64,000 bases of DNA from Rhizobium sp. AAP43 (GTDB lineage: Bacteria > Pseudomonadota > Alphaproteobacteria > Rhizobiales > Rhizobiaceae), in NCBI RefSeq assembly GCF_001296045.1, contig NZ_LJHS01000027.1, positions 115,618 through 179,617 on the forward strand, given 5' to 3'. Below the pieces are notes generated by a model that saw only the letters and a list, made by a program, of their open reading frames with translations, ran no database searches and had not been told where the DNA came from. The translations under genes were made by a program, and so were the position numbers. Within the stretch, counting starts at the first letter, position 1. Each line of letters begins with the position of its first letter. Positions 40,584-50,932 of this stretch are shown here, piece by piece.

Positions 40584-41309
40584 TTATGCGGCTTCGCGGA
40601 AGCGGTAACCCACGCCATAGAGGGTTTCAATCATGTCGAAGTCATTATCGACCATCTTGAACTTCTTGCGCAGCCGCTTGATGTGGCTGTCGATCGTCCG
40701 GTCGTCAACATAGACCTGCTCATCATAAGCGGCATCCATCAGGGCGTCACGGCTCTTCACCACGCCCGGGCGTTGCGCCAGTGACTGAAGGATCAGGAAC
40801 TCCGTGACAGTCAGTGTGACGGCATCACCCTTCCAGGTGCAGGTATGACGTTCCTGGTCCATGACCAGTTGTCCGCGCTCAAGTGTCCGTGCCTGCAATT
40901 CTCCGGCCGACTTCGGCGCGCTGCCCCCGGCTGCCAGATTCTCTCGGCTTGCCGCGCGGCGCAGGATTGCCTTGACGCGTTCGACCAAGAGGCGCTGCGA
41001 GAAGGGCTTGGTGATGAAATCGTCAGCGCCCATCTTCAGCCCGAAGAGCTCATCGATTTCCTCGTCCTTGGAGGTCAGGAAGATCACCGGGAGATCCGAT
41101 TTCTGGCGGAGCCGACGCAAGAGTTCCATCCCGTCCATACGCGGCATCTTGATATCGAAGATGGCGAGTTGGGGTGGACGGGCGAGAAGGCCATCGAGCG
41201 CTGACGCTCCATCCGTATAGGTCTCGACTTTATAGCCTTCCGCCTCAAGGGCGATCGACACCGAAGTGAGGATATTACGGTCGTCGTCCACGAGCGCGAT
41301 CGTCTGCAT
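40584..41309 (-). CDS. chvI: response regulator ChvI
   Basis: ChvI is the OmpR-type partner of ChvG. The 241-residue protein starts [14 protein letters not shown] at ATG 41309 with GGAG eight bases upstream; longer open frames include proline-rich junk. It has the receiver domain (acid pocket DDD, phospho-aspartate in [12 protein letters not shown], conserved Lys in FITKPFS) and a winged helix (about 140-238: [27 protein letters not shown]). It heads the run chvI-chvG-hprK-EIIA-ptsH and is divergent from pckA. Confidence 0.98.
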   Translation of the reverse strand: MQTIALVDDDRNILTSVSIALEAEGYKVETYTDGASALDGLLARPPQLAIFDIKMPRMDGMELLRRLRQKSDLPVIFLTSKDEEIDELFGLKMGADDFITKPFSQRLLVERVKAILRRAASRENLAAGGSAPKSAGELQARTLERGQLVMDQERHTCTWKGDAVTLTVTEFLILQSLAQRPGVVKSRDALMDAAYDEQVYVDDRTIDSHIKRLRKKFKMVDNDFDMIETLYGVGYRFREAA

Positions 41310-41653
41310 GTTGTAGGTCTCCATCATGTTCAAGGCGCTGCTCCTGGTTATCCCAGCCCCAGCCCGGGGTTCCATTGCCTCGCTTCTTGGGGGTAAAGGT
41401 GGAACAAATTGTGGCAAAGGGGAAGGGACAATCGGCTGACGAGGTTGAACGGCCACTCGGATACCGCCCAATATCGTCTAGGTGAGGGGAGAATAGAGTG
41501 CGAACTAAACGATTTAAAATAACGATTTCCATTTTAAATCGATTAAATAATTGATATTATTGACTTATTTGGAGCGTCCTACTTGCTTTCCTCAGAGCCC
41601 GGCTTTAATTTCCGGTCATTGATTGTTATCGCCAGGCAAGAGGAAGGCGCATC
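41310..41653. promoter_or_regulatory. chvI-pckA divergent promoter region with AT-rich inverted repeat
   Basis: This 344-base gap serves both directions. Its right half is unusually AT-rich (41505-41575) and holds CGATTTAAAAT (41510-41520) and its perfect complement ATTTTAAATCG (41531-41541), ten bases apart, followed by AT-rich DNA with TTGACT at 41559-41564. The repeat is a candidate operator for pckA, or for both genes. The regulator is not identifiable from sequence. Confidence 0.6.
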
Positions 41654-43264
41654 ATGGAGGAATTCGGCGTGAGGAACCCCGCTTCGGGGATCTCGGATAT
41701 TGGGCTTCGGAATGCGTCCAGCGTCCGCTACAATTTCCTTGAAAGCGCACTTTACGAGGAGTCGATCCGCCGTGGCGAAGCTGAGCTGACGGCGCATGGT
41801 GCACTGCGCGCCTTGACGGGTCAGCACACCGGCCGATCTGCCAAGGACAAGTTCGTTGTTCGGGACGCTAAGACCGACGGCCAGATCTGGTGGGACAACA
41901 ACAAGCCTCTGTCACCAGAGCATTTTGACATCCTGCATAAGGACATGCTGGCACATGCCGAAGGCAAGGACCTCTTCGTGCAGGATCTGATTGGTGGTGC
42001 TGATCGGGACAATGCTCTTCCCACACGCGTGGTGACAGAGCTTGCCTGGCATTCCCTTTTCATCCGCAATCTTCTGATCCGTCCGGATCGCGAAGAACTG
42101 AAGACATTCCTTCCGCAGCTGACGATCATTGATCTGCCGAGCTTCCGAGCCGACCCGGCCCGTCATGGCTGCCGTAGCGAAACAGTTATCGCCTGTGACC
42201 TGACCAGAGGTATTGTCCTGATCGGTGGCACCTCTTACGCGGGCGAAATGAAGAAGTCCGTCTTCACCGTCCTCAACTACCTTCTGCCAGAGAAGGGAGT
42301 GATGCCAATGCATTGCTCCGCCAATGTCGGTCCGGCTGGTGACGCGGCTGTGTTCTTCGGTCTTTCCGGAACGGGGAAGACGACCCTGTCTGCTGATCCG
42401 AGCCGTACGCTGGTTGGCGATGACGAGCATGGTTGGGGGGAAAACGGCATCTTCAACTTCGAAGGCGGCTGCTATGCCAAGACCATCCGTCTTTCGGCGG
42501 AAGCAGAACCTGAAATCCATGCAACGACGCAGCGTTTCGGCACTGTGCTGGAGAATGTCATTCTTGACGAGAACGGCGCACCCGATTTCAATGATGGTTC
42601 GCTGACGGAAAACACGCGCTGCGCCTATCCGCTGCATTTCATCCCGAATGCGTCGGAAACGGGCATTGCACCGCATCCGAAGACAATCATCATGCTGACC
42701 GCAGATGCTTTCGGTGTCCTTCCGCCGATTGCCAAACTGACACCGGAGCAGGCCATGTACCACTTCCTGTCGGGTTACACCGCCAAGGTGGCAGGTACGG
42801 AAAAGGGCGTGACGGAACCGGAAGCAACCTTCTCGACCTGCTTCGGCGCACCCTTCATGCCAAGACATCCGAGCGAGTATGGTAATCTCTTGCGTGACCT
42901 GATTGCGCGTCACGAGGTGGATTGCTGGCTTGTCAACACCGGCTGGACCGGCGGCGCATACGGCGTTGGCAATCGCATGCCGATCAAGGCCACGCGCGCT
43001 CTGCTGACCGCGGCTCTGACCGGCGAGCTGAAGAAGTCTGAAATGCGGATTGATGCAAACTTCGGCTTTGCCGTTCCCGTTGCCGTTGAGGGCGTCGATA
43101 CCAAGATCCTCGATCCGCGCTCGACCTGGGCCGATGGCTTGGCCTACGACGCGCAGGCCAAAAAACTGGTCGGCATGTTCATCGACAACTTCGCCAAGTT
43201 CGAGGCGCATGTCGACGGCAAGGTTCGGGATGCGGCGCCTGGTATCCGCCTCGCAGCCGAGTGA
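41654..43264 (+). CDS. pckA: ATP-dependent phosphoenolpyruvate carboxykinase
   Basis: PckA converts oxaloacetate to PEP with ATP, the entry to gluconeogenesis on C4 acids. The 536-residue protein begins [13 protein letters not shown] and has [14 protein letters not shown], the P-loop [20 protein letters not shown] (metal site) and [12 protein letters not shown]. In S. meliloti pckA mutants affect symbiosis. Linkage to chvGI and the regulatory PTS is conserved in Agrobacterium and fits coupling between envelope/pH signals and carbon flow. Confidence 0.98.
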   Translation: MEEFGVRNPASGISDIGLRNASSVRYNFLESALYEESIRRGEAELTAHGALRALTGQHTGRSAKDKFVVRDAKTDGQIWWDNNKPLSPEHFDILHKDMLAHAEGKDLFVQDLIGGADRDNALPTRVVTELAWHSLFIRNLLIRPDREELKTFLPQLTIIDLPSFRADPARHGCRSETVIACDLTRGIVLIGGTSYAGEMKKSVFTVLNYLLPEKGVMPMHCSANVGPAGDAAVFFGLSGTGKTTLSADPSRTLVGDDEHGWGENGIFNFEGGCYAKTIRLSAEAEPEIHATTQRFGTVLENVILDENGAPDFNDGSLTENTRCAYPLHFIPNASETGIAPHPKTIIMLTADAFGVLPPIAKLTPEQAMYHFLSGYTAKVAGTEKGVTEPEATFSTCFGAPFMPRHPSEYGNLLRDLIARHEVDCWLVNTGWTGGAYGVGNRMPIKATRALLTAALTGELKKSEMRIDANFGFAVPVAVEGVDTKILDPRSTWADGLAYDAQAKKLVGMFIDNFAKFEAHVDGKVRDAAPGIRLAAE

Positions 43265-43290
43265 AGAAGACAAGCACTGCCAAACCAAGG

Positions 43291-43320
43291 GGCCCGGTAT
43301 CGTTTACCGGGCCTGTTTCT
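43291..43320 (+). terminator. pckA terminator
   Basis: Perfect 9-bp stem GGCCCGGTA / TACCGGGCC with loop TCGTT, then TGTTTCTTT. Confidence 0.88.
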
Positions 43321-43381
43321 TTGTGCCTTGTCATTTCTCTCGGTTCTGCCGATATGAAGTCCGACCGAGAGAACAGACGAC

Positions 43382-43816
43382 ATGGCCAGCGAACCGCTTC
43401 ACATCAACAACCGCATCACGATTGCAGGTTGGGAACTGACCGAGCAATTCGTGCTCGCAGGCGGTCCCGGTGGACAGAATGTCAACAAGGTGTCCACCGC
43501 CGTCCAGCTCTTCTTCAATCTTTTGGGATCGCCCGCGCTCAATGACAGGGTCAAACAGAATGCGGTAAAGCTCGCCGGTCGGCGCATGTCCAAGGAAGGC
43601 GTGCTGATGATCGAGGCTAACCGGTTTCGTAGTCAGGAGCGCAACCGCGAAGATGCCCGCGAACGCCTGAAGGAATTGATCCTTGAGGCCGCCAAGCCAC
43701 CACCGCCGCCGCGTAAGAAGACCAAACCCTCCAAGGGCTCGATTGAACGCCGCCTCAAGGAAAAATCAGGCAGGTCGGAGGTCAAGAAAATGCGCGGCAA
43801 GCCACCGGGAGATTGA
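43382..43816 (+). CDS. arfB: ribosome-rescue peptidyl-tRNA hydrolase ArfB (YaeJ)
   Basis: ArfB frees ribosomes stalled without a stop codon by hydrolysing peptidyl-tRNA. The 144-residue protein has the RF1-like catalytic GGQ in LAGGPGGQNVNKVST and a basic C-terminal tail (KKTKPSKGSIERRLKEKS) that enters the mRNA channel. The N-terminal RF recognition domains are absent, which separates it from RF1/RF2. alkB follows after two bases. Confidence 0.95.
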   Translation: MASEPLHINNRITIAGWELTEQFVLAGGPGGQNVNKVSTAVQLFFNLLGSPALNDRVKQNAVKLAGRRMSKEGVLMIEANRFRSQERNREDARERLKELILEAAKPPPPPRKKTKPSKGSIERRLKEKSGRSEVKKMRGKPPGD

Positions 43817-43818
43817 CC

Positions 43819-44448
43819 ATGGCCGCGAAGCCAGCCGAGATTACCCTTCAATCCGGTCTTCGTTATATGCCAGGGCGGCTTGGCCGTGACGAGCAGGAAA
43901 AACTGGTGGACACGATCCGGGATATTGTTGCCCGTGCTCCCCTCTATGTCCCTGTGATGCCGGGTTCCGGGCGTCCCATGTCCGTGCGGATGACCAATTG
44001 CGGTCCGCTTGGATGGGTAACCGACAAGGACCGTGGCTACCGATATCAAGCAAACCATCCGACAACCGGCGAGCCCTGGCCGGACATTCCCTCTGTCCTT
44101 CTTGATCTCTGGCGCGACTTGTCCGGCCACTCCAAGGATCCGGAAGCGTGTCTGGTGAACTTCTATACCGATAAGGCCAAGATGGGTCTGCACCAGGATC
44201 GGGACGAGACGGACCTCGCAGCGCCAGTGCTCTCTATATCTCTGGGCAATACCTGCCTCTTCAGAATTGGTGGGCTCGAGCGGACCGACCGGACGAAATC
44301 GCTGAGACTGGAAAGCGGCGATATCTTCATTCTCGGCGGGGAAGGGCGTCTGTGCTACCACGGCGTCGACCGGATTTATCCGGGCACATCCACGTTGCTG
44401 AAGGCGGGCGGCCGCATCAATCTGACCCTCCGTCGGGTCAATCCATAG
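43819..44448 (+). CDS. alkB: AlkB-family dioxygenase (DNA/RNA demethylase)
   Basis: AlkB removes 1-methyladenine and 3-methylcytosine by Fe(II)/2-oxoglutarate-dependent oxidation. The 209-residue protein has the iron ligands in GLHQDRDE and CYHGVDRI and the 2OG-binding RINLTLRRV at the C-terminus. Ligand order HxD...H is complete. It starts two bases after the arfB stop, so the pair is probably co-transcribed; no Ada-type regulator is nearby. Confidence 0.94.
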   Translation: MAAKPAEITLQSGLRYMPGRLGRDEQEKLVDTIRDIVARAPLYVPVMPGSGRPMSVRMTNCGPLGWVTDKDRGYRYQANHPTTGEPWPDIPSVLLDLWRDLSGHSKDPEACLVNFYTDKAKMGLHQDRDETDLAAPVLSISLGNTCLFRIGGLERTDRTKSLRLESGDIFILGGEGRLCYHGVDRIYPGTSTLLKAGGRINLTLRRVNP

Positions 44449-44463
44449 CCGGCAATCGATCGC

Positions 44464-45459
44464 TTACAGTTTTCTCAGGGCGACCGTTTCCACGAGATGA
44501 TTCTTGCCCTTGCGCAGGATCAGATCGGCTCGAGGCCGGCTCGGCAGGATGTTTTCCCGAAGGTTCTTCAGGTTGATGTTGGTCCAAAGACCCTCGGCGA
44601 TCTCGATCGCCTCGGCTTCACTGATTGTCGCATAGCGATGGAAGTAGGAATTCGGATCTCGAAAGGCCGTCTGCCTCAGCTTCATGAAGCGGTCGACATA
44701 CCACCGATGCGTCGCATTCTCGTCTGCGTCGATATAGATCGAGAAGTCGAAGAAGTCAGACACCATCGGCACGATCTTGCCGTCTGCCGGCAGATTGCGC
44801 GACTGCAGCACGTTGATGCCTTCGAAGATCAGGATGTCGGGACGGTCGATCACCCTGAATTCGTCGGGAAGAACGTCATAGGTCAAGTGTGAGTAGCTTG
44901 GCGCCTTGACGTTTGGTAGTCCGGCCTTGATCGCTGACAGGAAACGCAAAAGCGCGCCGATATCGTAGCTCTCTGGAAAGCCCTTGCGGTTCAGAATGCC
45001 ATTCTTGATCAAATGCGCATTTGGATAGAGGAAGCCGTCTGTTGTAACCAGATCAACCTTTGGGCTCGACGGCCAACGGGCCAAGAGCTCCTTCAGGATG
45101 CGGGCGGTCGTCGATTTACCCACGGCCACGGAACCTGCAATGCCGATCACGAACGGTGTCTTCGACACATCTGACATACTGAGAAAGCGATTGCGCTGCT
45201 CGAATAGCAGTTGTGAGGATTCCACATGCGAGGAGAGGAGCCGCGACAGTGAGAGGTAGATCCGACGCACTTCGTCGAGATCGATCGGGTCATCGATCGA
45301 GCGCAGCCTGTGCACTTCGTCGGCCGTCAGCGTCAGCGGGGTGTCGGCGCGGAAATGCGCCCACTCTTCCGAGTTGAAGAACAGATAGGGCGAGTAGCCG
45401 TTGGCCTGAAAATGGTCGAGGACTTCTGGCGTTTCGGATTCCCGCATAGCTATTGTCAT
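44464..45459 (-). CDS. coaA: pantothenate kinase, type I
   Basis: CoaA phosphorylates pantothenate, the committed step of CoA synthesis. The 331-residue protein has the P-loop [17 protein letters not shown] and FEGINVLQ, as well as [13 protein letters not shown] near the start. It is the last gene of the his run, overlapping hisE by four bases, and converges on alkB with a 15-base gap. Confidence 0.97.
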   Translation of the reverse strand: MTIAMRESETPEVLDHFQANGYSPYLFFNSEEWAHFRADTPLTLTADEVHRLRSIDDPIDLDEVRRIYLSLSRLLSSHVESSQLLFEQRNRFLSMSDVSKTPFVIGIAGSVAVGKSTTARILKELLARWPSSPKVDLVTTDGFLYPNAHLIKNGILNRKGFPESYDIGALLRFLSAIKAGLPNVKAPSYSHLTYDVLPDEFRVIDRPDILIFEGINVLQSRNLPADGKIVPMVSDFFDFSIYIDADENATHRWYVDRFMKLRQTAFRDPNSYFHRYATISEAEAIEIAEGLWTNINLKNLRENILPSRPRADLILRKGKNHLVETVALRKL

Positions 45460-45779
45460 GGATCCTGCCGATTGGCCTTCTCGTTCAGGCCCGTCTGGGC
45501 GGTCCGACGCTCCAGTTCCTGCATCACGTCTTGTAGAGGTATGCCGCCAATTTTCAATACGACCATCAGGTGATAGAGCAAGTCGGCGCTCTCGTAGACG
45601 AGGTTCTCACGGTCGCCCGTCACCGCTGCCATCACCGCTTCAATCGTTTCCTCGCCAAGCTTCTTCGCGGCCTTGCTCTGGCCACCGGCCACGAGTTTTG
45701 CCGTCCAGGATTCCGATGGGCTTGCATTCGCCCGCTCTGCGACGATTGCTTCGAGATCTGTCAGTGAGAAAGAGGTCAT
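45456..45779 (-). CDS. hisE: phosphoribosyl-ATP pyrophosphatase
   Basis: HisE hydrolyses PR-ATP to PR-AMP, the second step of histidine synthesis. The 107-residue protein starts [13 protein letters not shown] and has [13 protein letters not shown] and [14 protein letters not shown] (MazG-like metal-binding acids). HisI is a separate gene elsewhere, as in other rhizobia. It lies 16 bases after hisF. Confidence 0.96.
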   Translation of the reverse strand: MTSFSLTDLEAIVAERANASPSESWTAKLVAGGQSKAAKKLGEETIEAVMAAVTGDRENLVYESADLLYHLMVVLKIGGIPLQDVMQELERRTAQTGLNEKANRQDP

Positions 45780-45795
45780 TCTTGTTTCCCTGAGA

Positions 45796-46572
45796 TCAGT
45801 CAAGACGCATGGCGATGCCGGCAGCAGCCATATGCGCCTTCGCCTCGGCGATCGAATAGGTGCCGAAGTGGAAGATCGAGGCCGCGAGAACAGCCGTAGC
45901 GTGACCATCGCGAATGCCGGCGACCAGATCGTCAAGCGATCCTACACCGCCAGATGCGATCACCGGCACACGGACGCTGTCTGCGATCGTGCTGGTGAGC
46001 CCGATGTCGTAGCCGCTCTTGGTGCCGTCTCGATCCATCGACGTGACAAGCAACTCGCCGGCGCCACGTTCGACCATCTTGATCGCAAACTCTACAGCGT
46101 CGATGCCGGTGGACTGCCGGCCGCCATGGGTGAAAATCTCCCACCGAGGCACTTCGTTTTCACGTGAAACCTTCTTCGCATCGATCGAAACGACAATGCA
46201 CTGGTTGCCGAACTTGTCTGCTGCTTCTGCCACGAAATCCGGGTTCTTGACCGCTGCCGAGTTGATCGACACCTTGTCCGCACCGCAGAGCAGGAGCTTG
46301 CGGATGTCGGACACAGCACGCACGCCGCCGCCAACGGTGAGGGGCATGAAGCAGTGGTCTGCCGTCTGGGCCACGACGTCGAAGATTGTGTCGCGATTGT
46401 CTGATGATGCCGTGATGTCGAGGAAGCACAGTTCGTCGGCCCCGGCTGCATCGTAGGCTTTCGCGGCTTCGACCGGATCGCCGGCATCGATCAGATCAAC
46501 GAAGTTGACGCCTTTCACGACGCGACCGTCCTTGACGTCGAGGCAGGGAATGACTCGGGCCTTGAGTGTCAT
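45796..46572 (-). CDS. hisF: imidazole glycerol phosphate synthase, cyclase subunit
   Basis: HisF with HisH makes IGP and AICAR from PRFAR. The 258-residue barrel has [21 protein letters not shown] with the first catalytic aspartate, VGGGVR, and the second catalytic aspartate in [12 protein letters not shown]. It is coupled closely with hisA upstream and hisE downstream. A parS-like site lies within at 46156-46171. Confidence 0.98.
   Translation of the reverse strand: MTLKARVIPCLDVKDGRVVKGVNFVDLIDAGDPVEAAKAYDAAGADELCFLDITASSDNRDTIFDVVAQTADHCFMPLTVGGGVRAVSDIRKLLLCGADKVSINSAAVKNPDFVAEAADKFGNQCIVVSIDAKKVSRENEVPRWEIFTHGGRQSTGIDAVEFAIKMVERGAGELLVTSMDRDGTKSGYDIGLTSTIADSVRVPVIASGGVGSLDDLVAGIRDGHATAVLAASIFHFGTYSIAEAKAHMAAAGIAMRLD
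46156..46171 (-). promoter_or_regulatory. parS: parS-like site within hisF
   Basis: GTTTTCACGTGAAACC matches parS at 13 of 16 positions and contains TTTCACGTGAAAC intact. It encodes Val-Ser-Arg-Glu-Asn of HisF, about 42 kb from oriC. Confidence 0.65.
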
Positions 46573-46582
46573 GATCTGGTCC

Positions 46583-47317
46583 TCAGCTTCTTACGGACTT
46601 GATAAGTGCCAACGCTTCCGCAGGATCGATACGGCCATCATAGAGCGCGCGACCGGAAATCGCACCTTCCAGTTTACGGGCATCCGGCTCGATCATCCGG
46701 CGGATATCGTCCATGGAGGCGAGTCCACCTGACGCAATGACTGGGATCGACACCGCATTGGCCAGCTCGAGCGTCGAGCTCCAGTTGATGCCGGTCAGAA
46801 TCCCGTCGCGGTCTATATCGGTATAAATGATGGCGGCCACCCCTGCGCCTTCGAAGCGCTGAGCGAGCTCGACCACGCCGAGTTCCGACGCTTCGGCCCA
46901 GCCCTCGACGGCGACCTTGCCGCCCTTGGCGTCGATGCCGACGGCGACCTTGCCGGGGAACCGCTTACAGGCTTCGATGACGAGGCCCGGATCGCGTACA
47001 GCCACTGTCCCCAGGATTACACGGGATAGGCCTCGAGACAGCCAGTTCTCGATATGCTCCAGGGTCCGGATGCCGCCACCGAGTTGCACCGGGTTGCGGG
47101 TCGCTGCAAGGATCGCATCGACGGCAGCGCCATTGACGCTTTCGCCGGCGAAGGCACCGTTCAGATCGACCACATGCAGCCACTCGAAGCCCTGATCCTC
47201 GAATGCACGTGCCTGCGCACCCGGGTCGGGATTGTAAACGGTGGCCTGCTCCATATCGCCTAGCTTGAGGCGAACGCACAGGCCGTCCTTGAGATCGATG
47301 GCGGGGAAAAGGATCAT
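46583..47317 (-). CDS. hisA: phosphoribosylformimino-AICAR ribotide isomerase
   Basis: HisA performs the fourth step of histidine synthesis. The 244-residue barrel is a paralogue of His[18 protein letters not shown] with the catalytic aspartate, LGGGIRT, and [11 protein letters not shown] with the second aspartate. Gaps to hisH and hisF are 21 and 10 bases. Confidence 0.98.
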   Translation of the reverse strand: MILFPAIDLKDGLCVRLKLGDMEQATVYNPDPGAQARAFEDQGFEWLHVVDLNGAFAGESVNGAAVDAILAATRNPVQLGGGIRTLEHIENWLSRGLSRVILGTVAVRDPGLVIEACKRFPGKVAVGIDAKGGKVAVEGWAEASELGVVELAQRFEGAGVAAIIYTDIDRDGILTGINWSSTLELANAVSIPVIASGGLASMDDIRRMIEPDARKLEGAISGRALYDGRIDPAEALALIKSVRS

Positions 47318-47338
47318 GCTGCGTGTCCTTTGGGGGGA

Positions 47339-47989
47339 TCAGGGCGCCCAGGTGAGGAAGTTGGCGATCAGCTTCAGGCCGAGTGCCTGGCTTTTTTCCG
47401 GGTGGAATTGCGCGCCGACCATGTTGTCTCGACCGACAAACGCCGTCATCGGGCCCCCATAGTCGGTCGTCGCAATCACCTCATCGGAATTCTGCGCCGC
47501 CAGGTGATAGGAATGCACAAAATAGGCATGCAGGCCGTTGGCACCCGTCGGGATGCCGTCGAACAGCGGATGTGGGCGGTTGAGCGTCAGCGTATTCCAC
47601 CCAATCTGCGGGATCTTCAGACTGGCATCCGAAGGCGTCATCTCCACGACGTCGCCCTTGATCCAGCCGAACCCGTCCGTCACGGTCTTTTCCAAACCGC
47701 GTGACGACATCAGCTGCATGCCGACGCAAATTCCGAAGAAGGGGCGGGCCTTGACATCCACGACCTCGGAGATGGCCTGATGCATGCCGGGAACAGCATC
47801 CAGCCCTCGGCGGCAATCGGCATAGGCGCCGACGCCCGGTAGCACGATGCGGTCAGCCGAAGCGACGCGTTCTGCCTTGTCGGTCAGGTCAATCTCGGCG
47901 TCGACGCCGGCCTCGCGCGCCGCGCGTTCGAAGGCTTTGGTGGCAGAACGCAGATTGCCGGATCCGTAGTCGATAATGGCCACACGCAT
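47339..47989 (-). CDS. hisH: imidazole glycerol phosphate synthase, glutaminase subunit
   Basis: HisH supplies ammonia to HisF. The 216-residue class I amidotransferase has the oxyanion region [10 protein letters not shown], nucleophile [11 protein letters not shown], and catalytic His/Glu [10 protein letters not shown]. Start ATG 47989 ([12 protein letters not shown]) is preferred over an upstream in-frame start. Confidence 0.97.
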   Translation of the reverse strand: MRVAIIDYGSGNLRSATKAFERAAREAGVDAEIDLTDKAERVASADRIVLPGVGAYADCRRGLDAVPGMHQAISEVVDVKARPFFGICVGMQLMSSRGLEKTVTDGFGWIKGDVVEMTPSDASLKIPQIGWNTLTLNRPHPLFDGIPTGANGLHAYFVHSYHLAAQNSDEVIATTDYGGPMTAFVGRDNMVGAQFHPEKSQALGLKLIANFLTWAP

Positions 47990-48073
47990 GTTTCTTATCC
48001 TTTCTGCTCGACGGCTGTCGGTCAAGGATTCAGCCGGAGCAAGGTGGCAGGTCTCCCGCAGGAGACGTCGCCC

Positions 48074-48670
48074 TTAAACCAGGGTACCCTTCGTCGAAGG
48101 GATACGGCTTGCCTGACGCGGATCAATTTCAGTTGCCACGCGCAGAGCCCGGGCCACCGCTTTGAAACACGTCTCGGCGATATGGTGGTTATTGGCACCA
48201 TAATGGTTGAGCACATGCAGCGTAATACCGGCATTCTGGGCAAGCGCCTGAAAGAATTCACGCACCAGTTCCGTGTCGAACGTACCGATTTTCGGTGCGC
48301 TGAAATTGACGTTCCAGACGAGGAACGGCCGGCCCGAGACGTCGATCGCAGCCTTCGTCATGGTTTCATCCATGGCCAGATCGATCGAGGAATAGCGCGT
48401 AATGCCCTTGCGGTCGCCAAGAGCCTTGGAGATCGCCTGCCCCAGGGCAATACCGGTGTCCTCGACCGTGTGATGGTCATCGATATGAAGGTCGCCCTTC
48501 ACATTGATTGTCATGTCGATCAGGGAATGGCGGCAGAGTTGGTCGAGCATATGATCGAAAAAGCCCACGCCTGTCGAAATCTCGGCCTTGCCGGTGCCGT
48601 CGATATCAACGGACACGGACACTGAGGTCTCGTTGGTTTTGCGGGAAATTTCGCCTTTACGCTCTGCCAT
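48074..48670 (-). CDS. hisB: imidazoleglycerol-phosphate dehydratase
   Basis: HisB dehydrates IGP to imidazole-acetol phosphate. The 198-residue protein is the dehydratase domain alone, without the N-terminal phosphatase of E. coli HisB. Metal ligands are seen in [28 protein letters not shown] and [12 protein letters not shown]. Start ATG 48670 is chosen over a long implausible extension under hslV. It heads hisB-hisH-hisA-hisF-hisE-coaA. Confidence 0.97.
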   Translation of the reverse strand: MAERKGEISRKTNETSVSVSVDIDGTGKAEISTGVGFFDHMLDQLCRHSLIDMTINVKGDLHIDDHHTVEDTGIALGQAISKALGDRKGITRYSSIDLAMDETMTKAAIDVSGRPFLVWNVNFSAPKIGTFDTELVREFFQALAQNAGITLHVLNHYGANNHHIAETCFKAVARALRVATEIDPRQASRIPSTKGTLV

Positions 48671-48872
48671 CTGGCCGCTCCATCGCTCAATTGGCCCTCC
48701 CTTATCAGCCGTGCACAGAAATATCCAGAAGTTACATTGCGTTGTCGCAAGGCGGCGATGGGCAGTTGCGTGCCAGATTGCAATCGTTGAAAGCCCACTT
48801 ACATAGGTTCCGACGAAAGGGCGCTTGGGTCGCCCACCAGAGGGTCTGCAAGGGCAGGCGAACAGGTGACGA

Positions 48873-49400
48873 ATGACGACGATTATTACAGTCCGCAAGG
48901 GTGGCAAGGTGGTGATGGCCGGTGACGGGCAGGTGAGCCTCGGCCAGACCGTGATGAAGGGGAATGCCCGCAAGGTTCGCCGGATCGGCAAGGGGGGCGA
49001 CGTGATTGCTGGCTTCGCCGGGGCGACTGCCGATGCTTTCACGCTGCTCGACCGTCTGGAAAAGAAGCTCGAACAGTATCCGGGTCAGCTGATGCGGGCC
49101 GCTGTCGAGCTTGCCAAGGATTGGCGCACCGATAAATACCTGCGCAATCTCGAGGCCATGATGCTGGTGGCCGACAAGACGGTCACGCTGGCCATCACCG
49201 GTAATGGCGATGTCCTGGAGCCAGAACATGGAACCATCGCGATCGGCTCTGGCGGGAACTACGCCTATGCGGCGGCCCGCGCGCTGATGGATACCGACAA
49301 GTCTGCGGAGGACATTGCCACGCGTGCGCTGACGATTGCCGGCGAGATCTGCGTTTATACCAATACCAATATGGTGGTCGAAACCCTCGACGCGGCTTGA
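48873..49400 (+). CDS. hslV: HslV peptidase subunit of the HslUV protease
   Basis: HslV is the proteasome-like peptidase of the ATP-dependent HslUV complex. The 175-residue protein begins [14 protein letters not shown]; after Met removal Thr1 is the nucleophile, and [23 protein letters not shown] carries the rest of the active site. It is divergent from hisB across a 202-base gap; I found no clear heat-shock promoter. hslU follows 69 bases on. Confidence 0.97.
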   Translation: MTTIITVRKGGKVVMAGDGQVSLGQTVMKGNARKVRRIGKGGDVIAGFAGATADAFTLLDRLEKKLEQYPGQLMRAAVELAKDWRTDKYLRNLEAMMLVADKTVTLAITGNGDVLEPEHGTIAIGSGGNYAYAAARALMDTDKSAEDIATRALTIAGEICVYTNTNMVVETLDAA

Positions 49401-49469
49401 TCGCCGAAACGAGGCAGGCATTCACATATCCGATGCGCGTCTTCGCGGCATCGCCAGGAGCAAGTCCAC

Positions 49470-50777
49470 ATGACAAATTTTTCTCCGCGCGAGATCGTTT
49501 CCGAACTCGATCGCCACATCATCGGCCAACACGATGCCAAACGCGCGGTTGCGATCGCGCTCCGCAACCGCTGGCGTCGTCAGCAGTTGTCGGAGGACCT
49601 GCGTGATGAGGTGATGCCGAAGAACATCCTGATGATTGGCCCGACCGGTGTCGGCAAGACCGAAATCTCGCGGCGATTGGCCAAGCTCGCAGGCGCCCCC
49701 TTTATCAAGGTGGAGGCGACAAAGTTTACCGAGGTTGGTTATGTCGGCCGCGACGTAGAACAGATCATCCGCGATCTCGTTGAAATCGGCATCACCCTCG
49801 TGCGTGATCGCAAGCGTCAGGACGTGCAGGCCAAGGCCCATGCGCTCGCCGAGGAGCGGGTGCTTGATGCTCTGGTTGGCGCTACGGCATCTCCAGCCAC
49901 CCGCGACAGCTTCCGCAAAAAGCTGCGCGACGGGCAGCTCGACGACAAGGAAATCGATATCGAAGTTGCCGACAGTGCGTCGGGCATGCCGGGCTTTGAA
50001 CTTCCGGGCATGCAGGGCGGCAATGTCGGTATCCTCAACCTCTCCGAAATGTTCGGCAAGGCTATGGGAAACCGGACGAAGAAGGTACGCACCACCGTCA
50101 AGGCGTCCTACAGCGACCTGATCCGTGACGAGTCTGACAAGCTGATCGACAATGAAGTGATCCAGCGCGAAGCGCTTCGCTCGGTCGAGAATGATGGCAT
50201 CGTTTTCCTCGACGAGATCGACAAGATCGCTGCCAGAGAAGGTGCCATGGGTGCCGGCGTCTCGCGCGAAGGTGTGCAGCGCGATCTACTGCCTCTCGTC
50301 GAAGGGACAACGGTTTCGACCAAGTATGGCCCGGTGAAGACGGATCACATCCTCTTCATCGCTTCCGGTGCCTTCCACGTTTCGAAGCCATCCGATCTGC
50401 TGCCGGAACTGCAGGGCCGACTACCGATCCGGGTAGAGTTGAAGCCGCTCACAAAGGAGGATTTCCGCCGTATCCTGACCGAGACGGAGGCAAGCCTCAT
50501 CCGGCAGTACAAGGCCTTGATGGCCACTGAGGAACTGGACCTCGATTTTACCGAAGACGCGATCGATGCGCTTGCAGATGTCGCCGTTCACCTTAACGAA
50601 ACCGTCGAGAATATCGGTGCGCGCCGCCTCCAGACGGTCATGGAAAGAGTGCTGGACGAAGTATCATTTCATGCGCCCGACCGTGGCGGCCAGGTGGTCA
50701 TGGTGGATTCGGCCTATGTGCAGGAGCATGTCGGAGATCTGGCCGCCGATACGGATCTCAGTCGCTATATCCTGTGA
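49470..50777 (+). CDS. hslU: HslU ATPase subunit of the HslUV protease
   Basis: HslU unfolds substrates and feeds them to HslV. The 435-residue AAA+ protein has the N-terminal [17 protein letters not shown], Walker [17 protein letters not shown], pore motif GYVGRD, an intermediate domain (about 110-240), Walker [12 protein letters not shown], sensor residues and the C-terminal DLSRYIL that docks into HslV. Confidence 0.98.
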   Translation: MTNFSPREIVSELDRHIIGQHDAKRAVAIALRNRWRRQQLSEDLRDEVMPKNILMIGPTGVGKTEISRRLAKLAGAPFIKVEATKFTEVGYVGRDVEQIIRDLVEIGITLVRDRKRQDVQAKAHALAEERVLDALVGATASPATRDSFRKKLRDGQLDDKEIDIEVADSASGMPGFELPGMQGGNVGILNLSEMFGKAMGNRTKKVRTTVKASYSDLIRDESDKLIDNEVIQREALRSVENDGIVFLDEIDKIAAREGAMGAGVSREGVQRDLLPLVEGTTVSTKYGPVKTDHILFIASGAFHVSKPSDLLPELQGRLPIRVELKPLTKEDFRRILTETEASLIRQYKALMATEELDLDFTEDAIDALADVAVHLNETVENIGARRLQTVMERVLDEVSFHAPDRGGQVVMVDSAYVQEHVGDLAADTDLSRYIL

Positions 50778-50932
50778 TCTTTGTGCATCTACGGGTCACT
50801 TTTGCGCCGCAAGTGCCATGAAAGTGAGAGGGGGCTGTGTCGACAATGCAGTCCCCGCTTATGTATGGAGTTGCCGTCGATCTCCGGCCATCCGACACAT
50901 CCAGATCTTTCAGATCGGCCGCGTTCAGGACA

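Noticed and set aside
41912..43288. A 458-codon frame antisense to pckA, and a 354-codon frame antisense to ahcY (36030-37094).
   Set aside because: Both mirror highly biased core genes; no family, no ribosome site, no conserved motifs.
48671..48872. A heat-shock (RpoH) promoter before hslV.
   Set aside because: TTGAAA and CATAGG are present but their spacing is far too short for a promoter, and TTGCAA-16-TACATA is a poor match.
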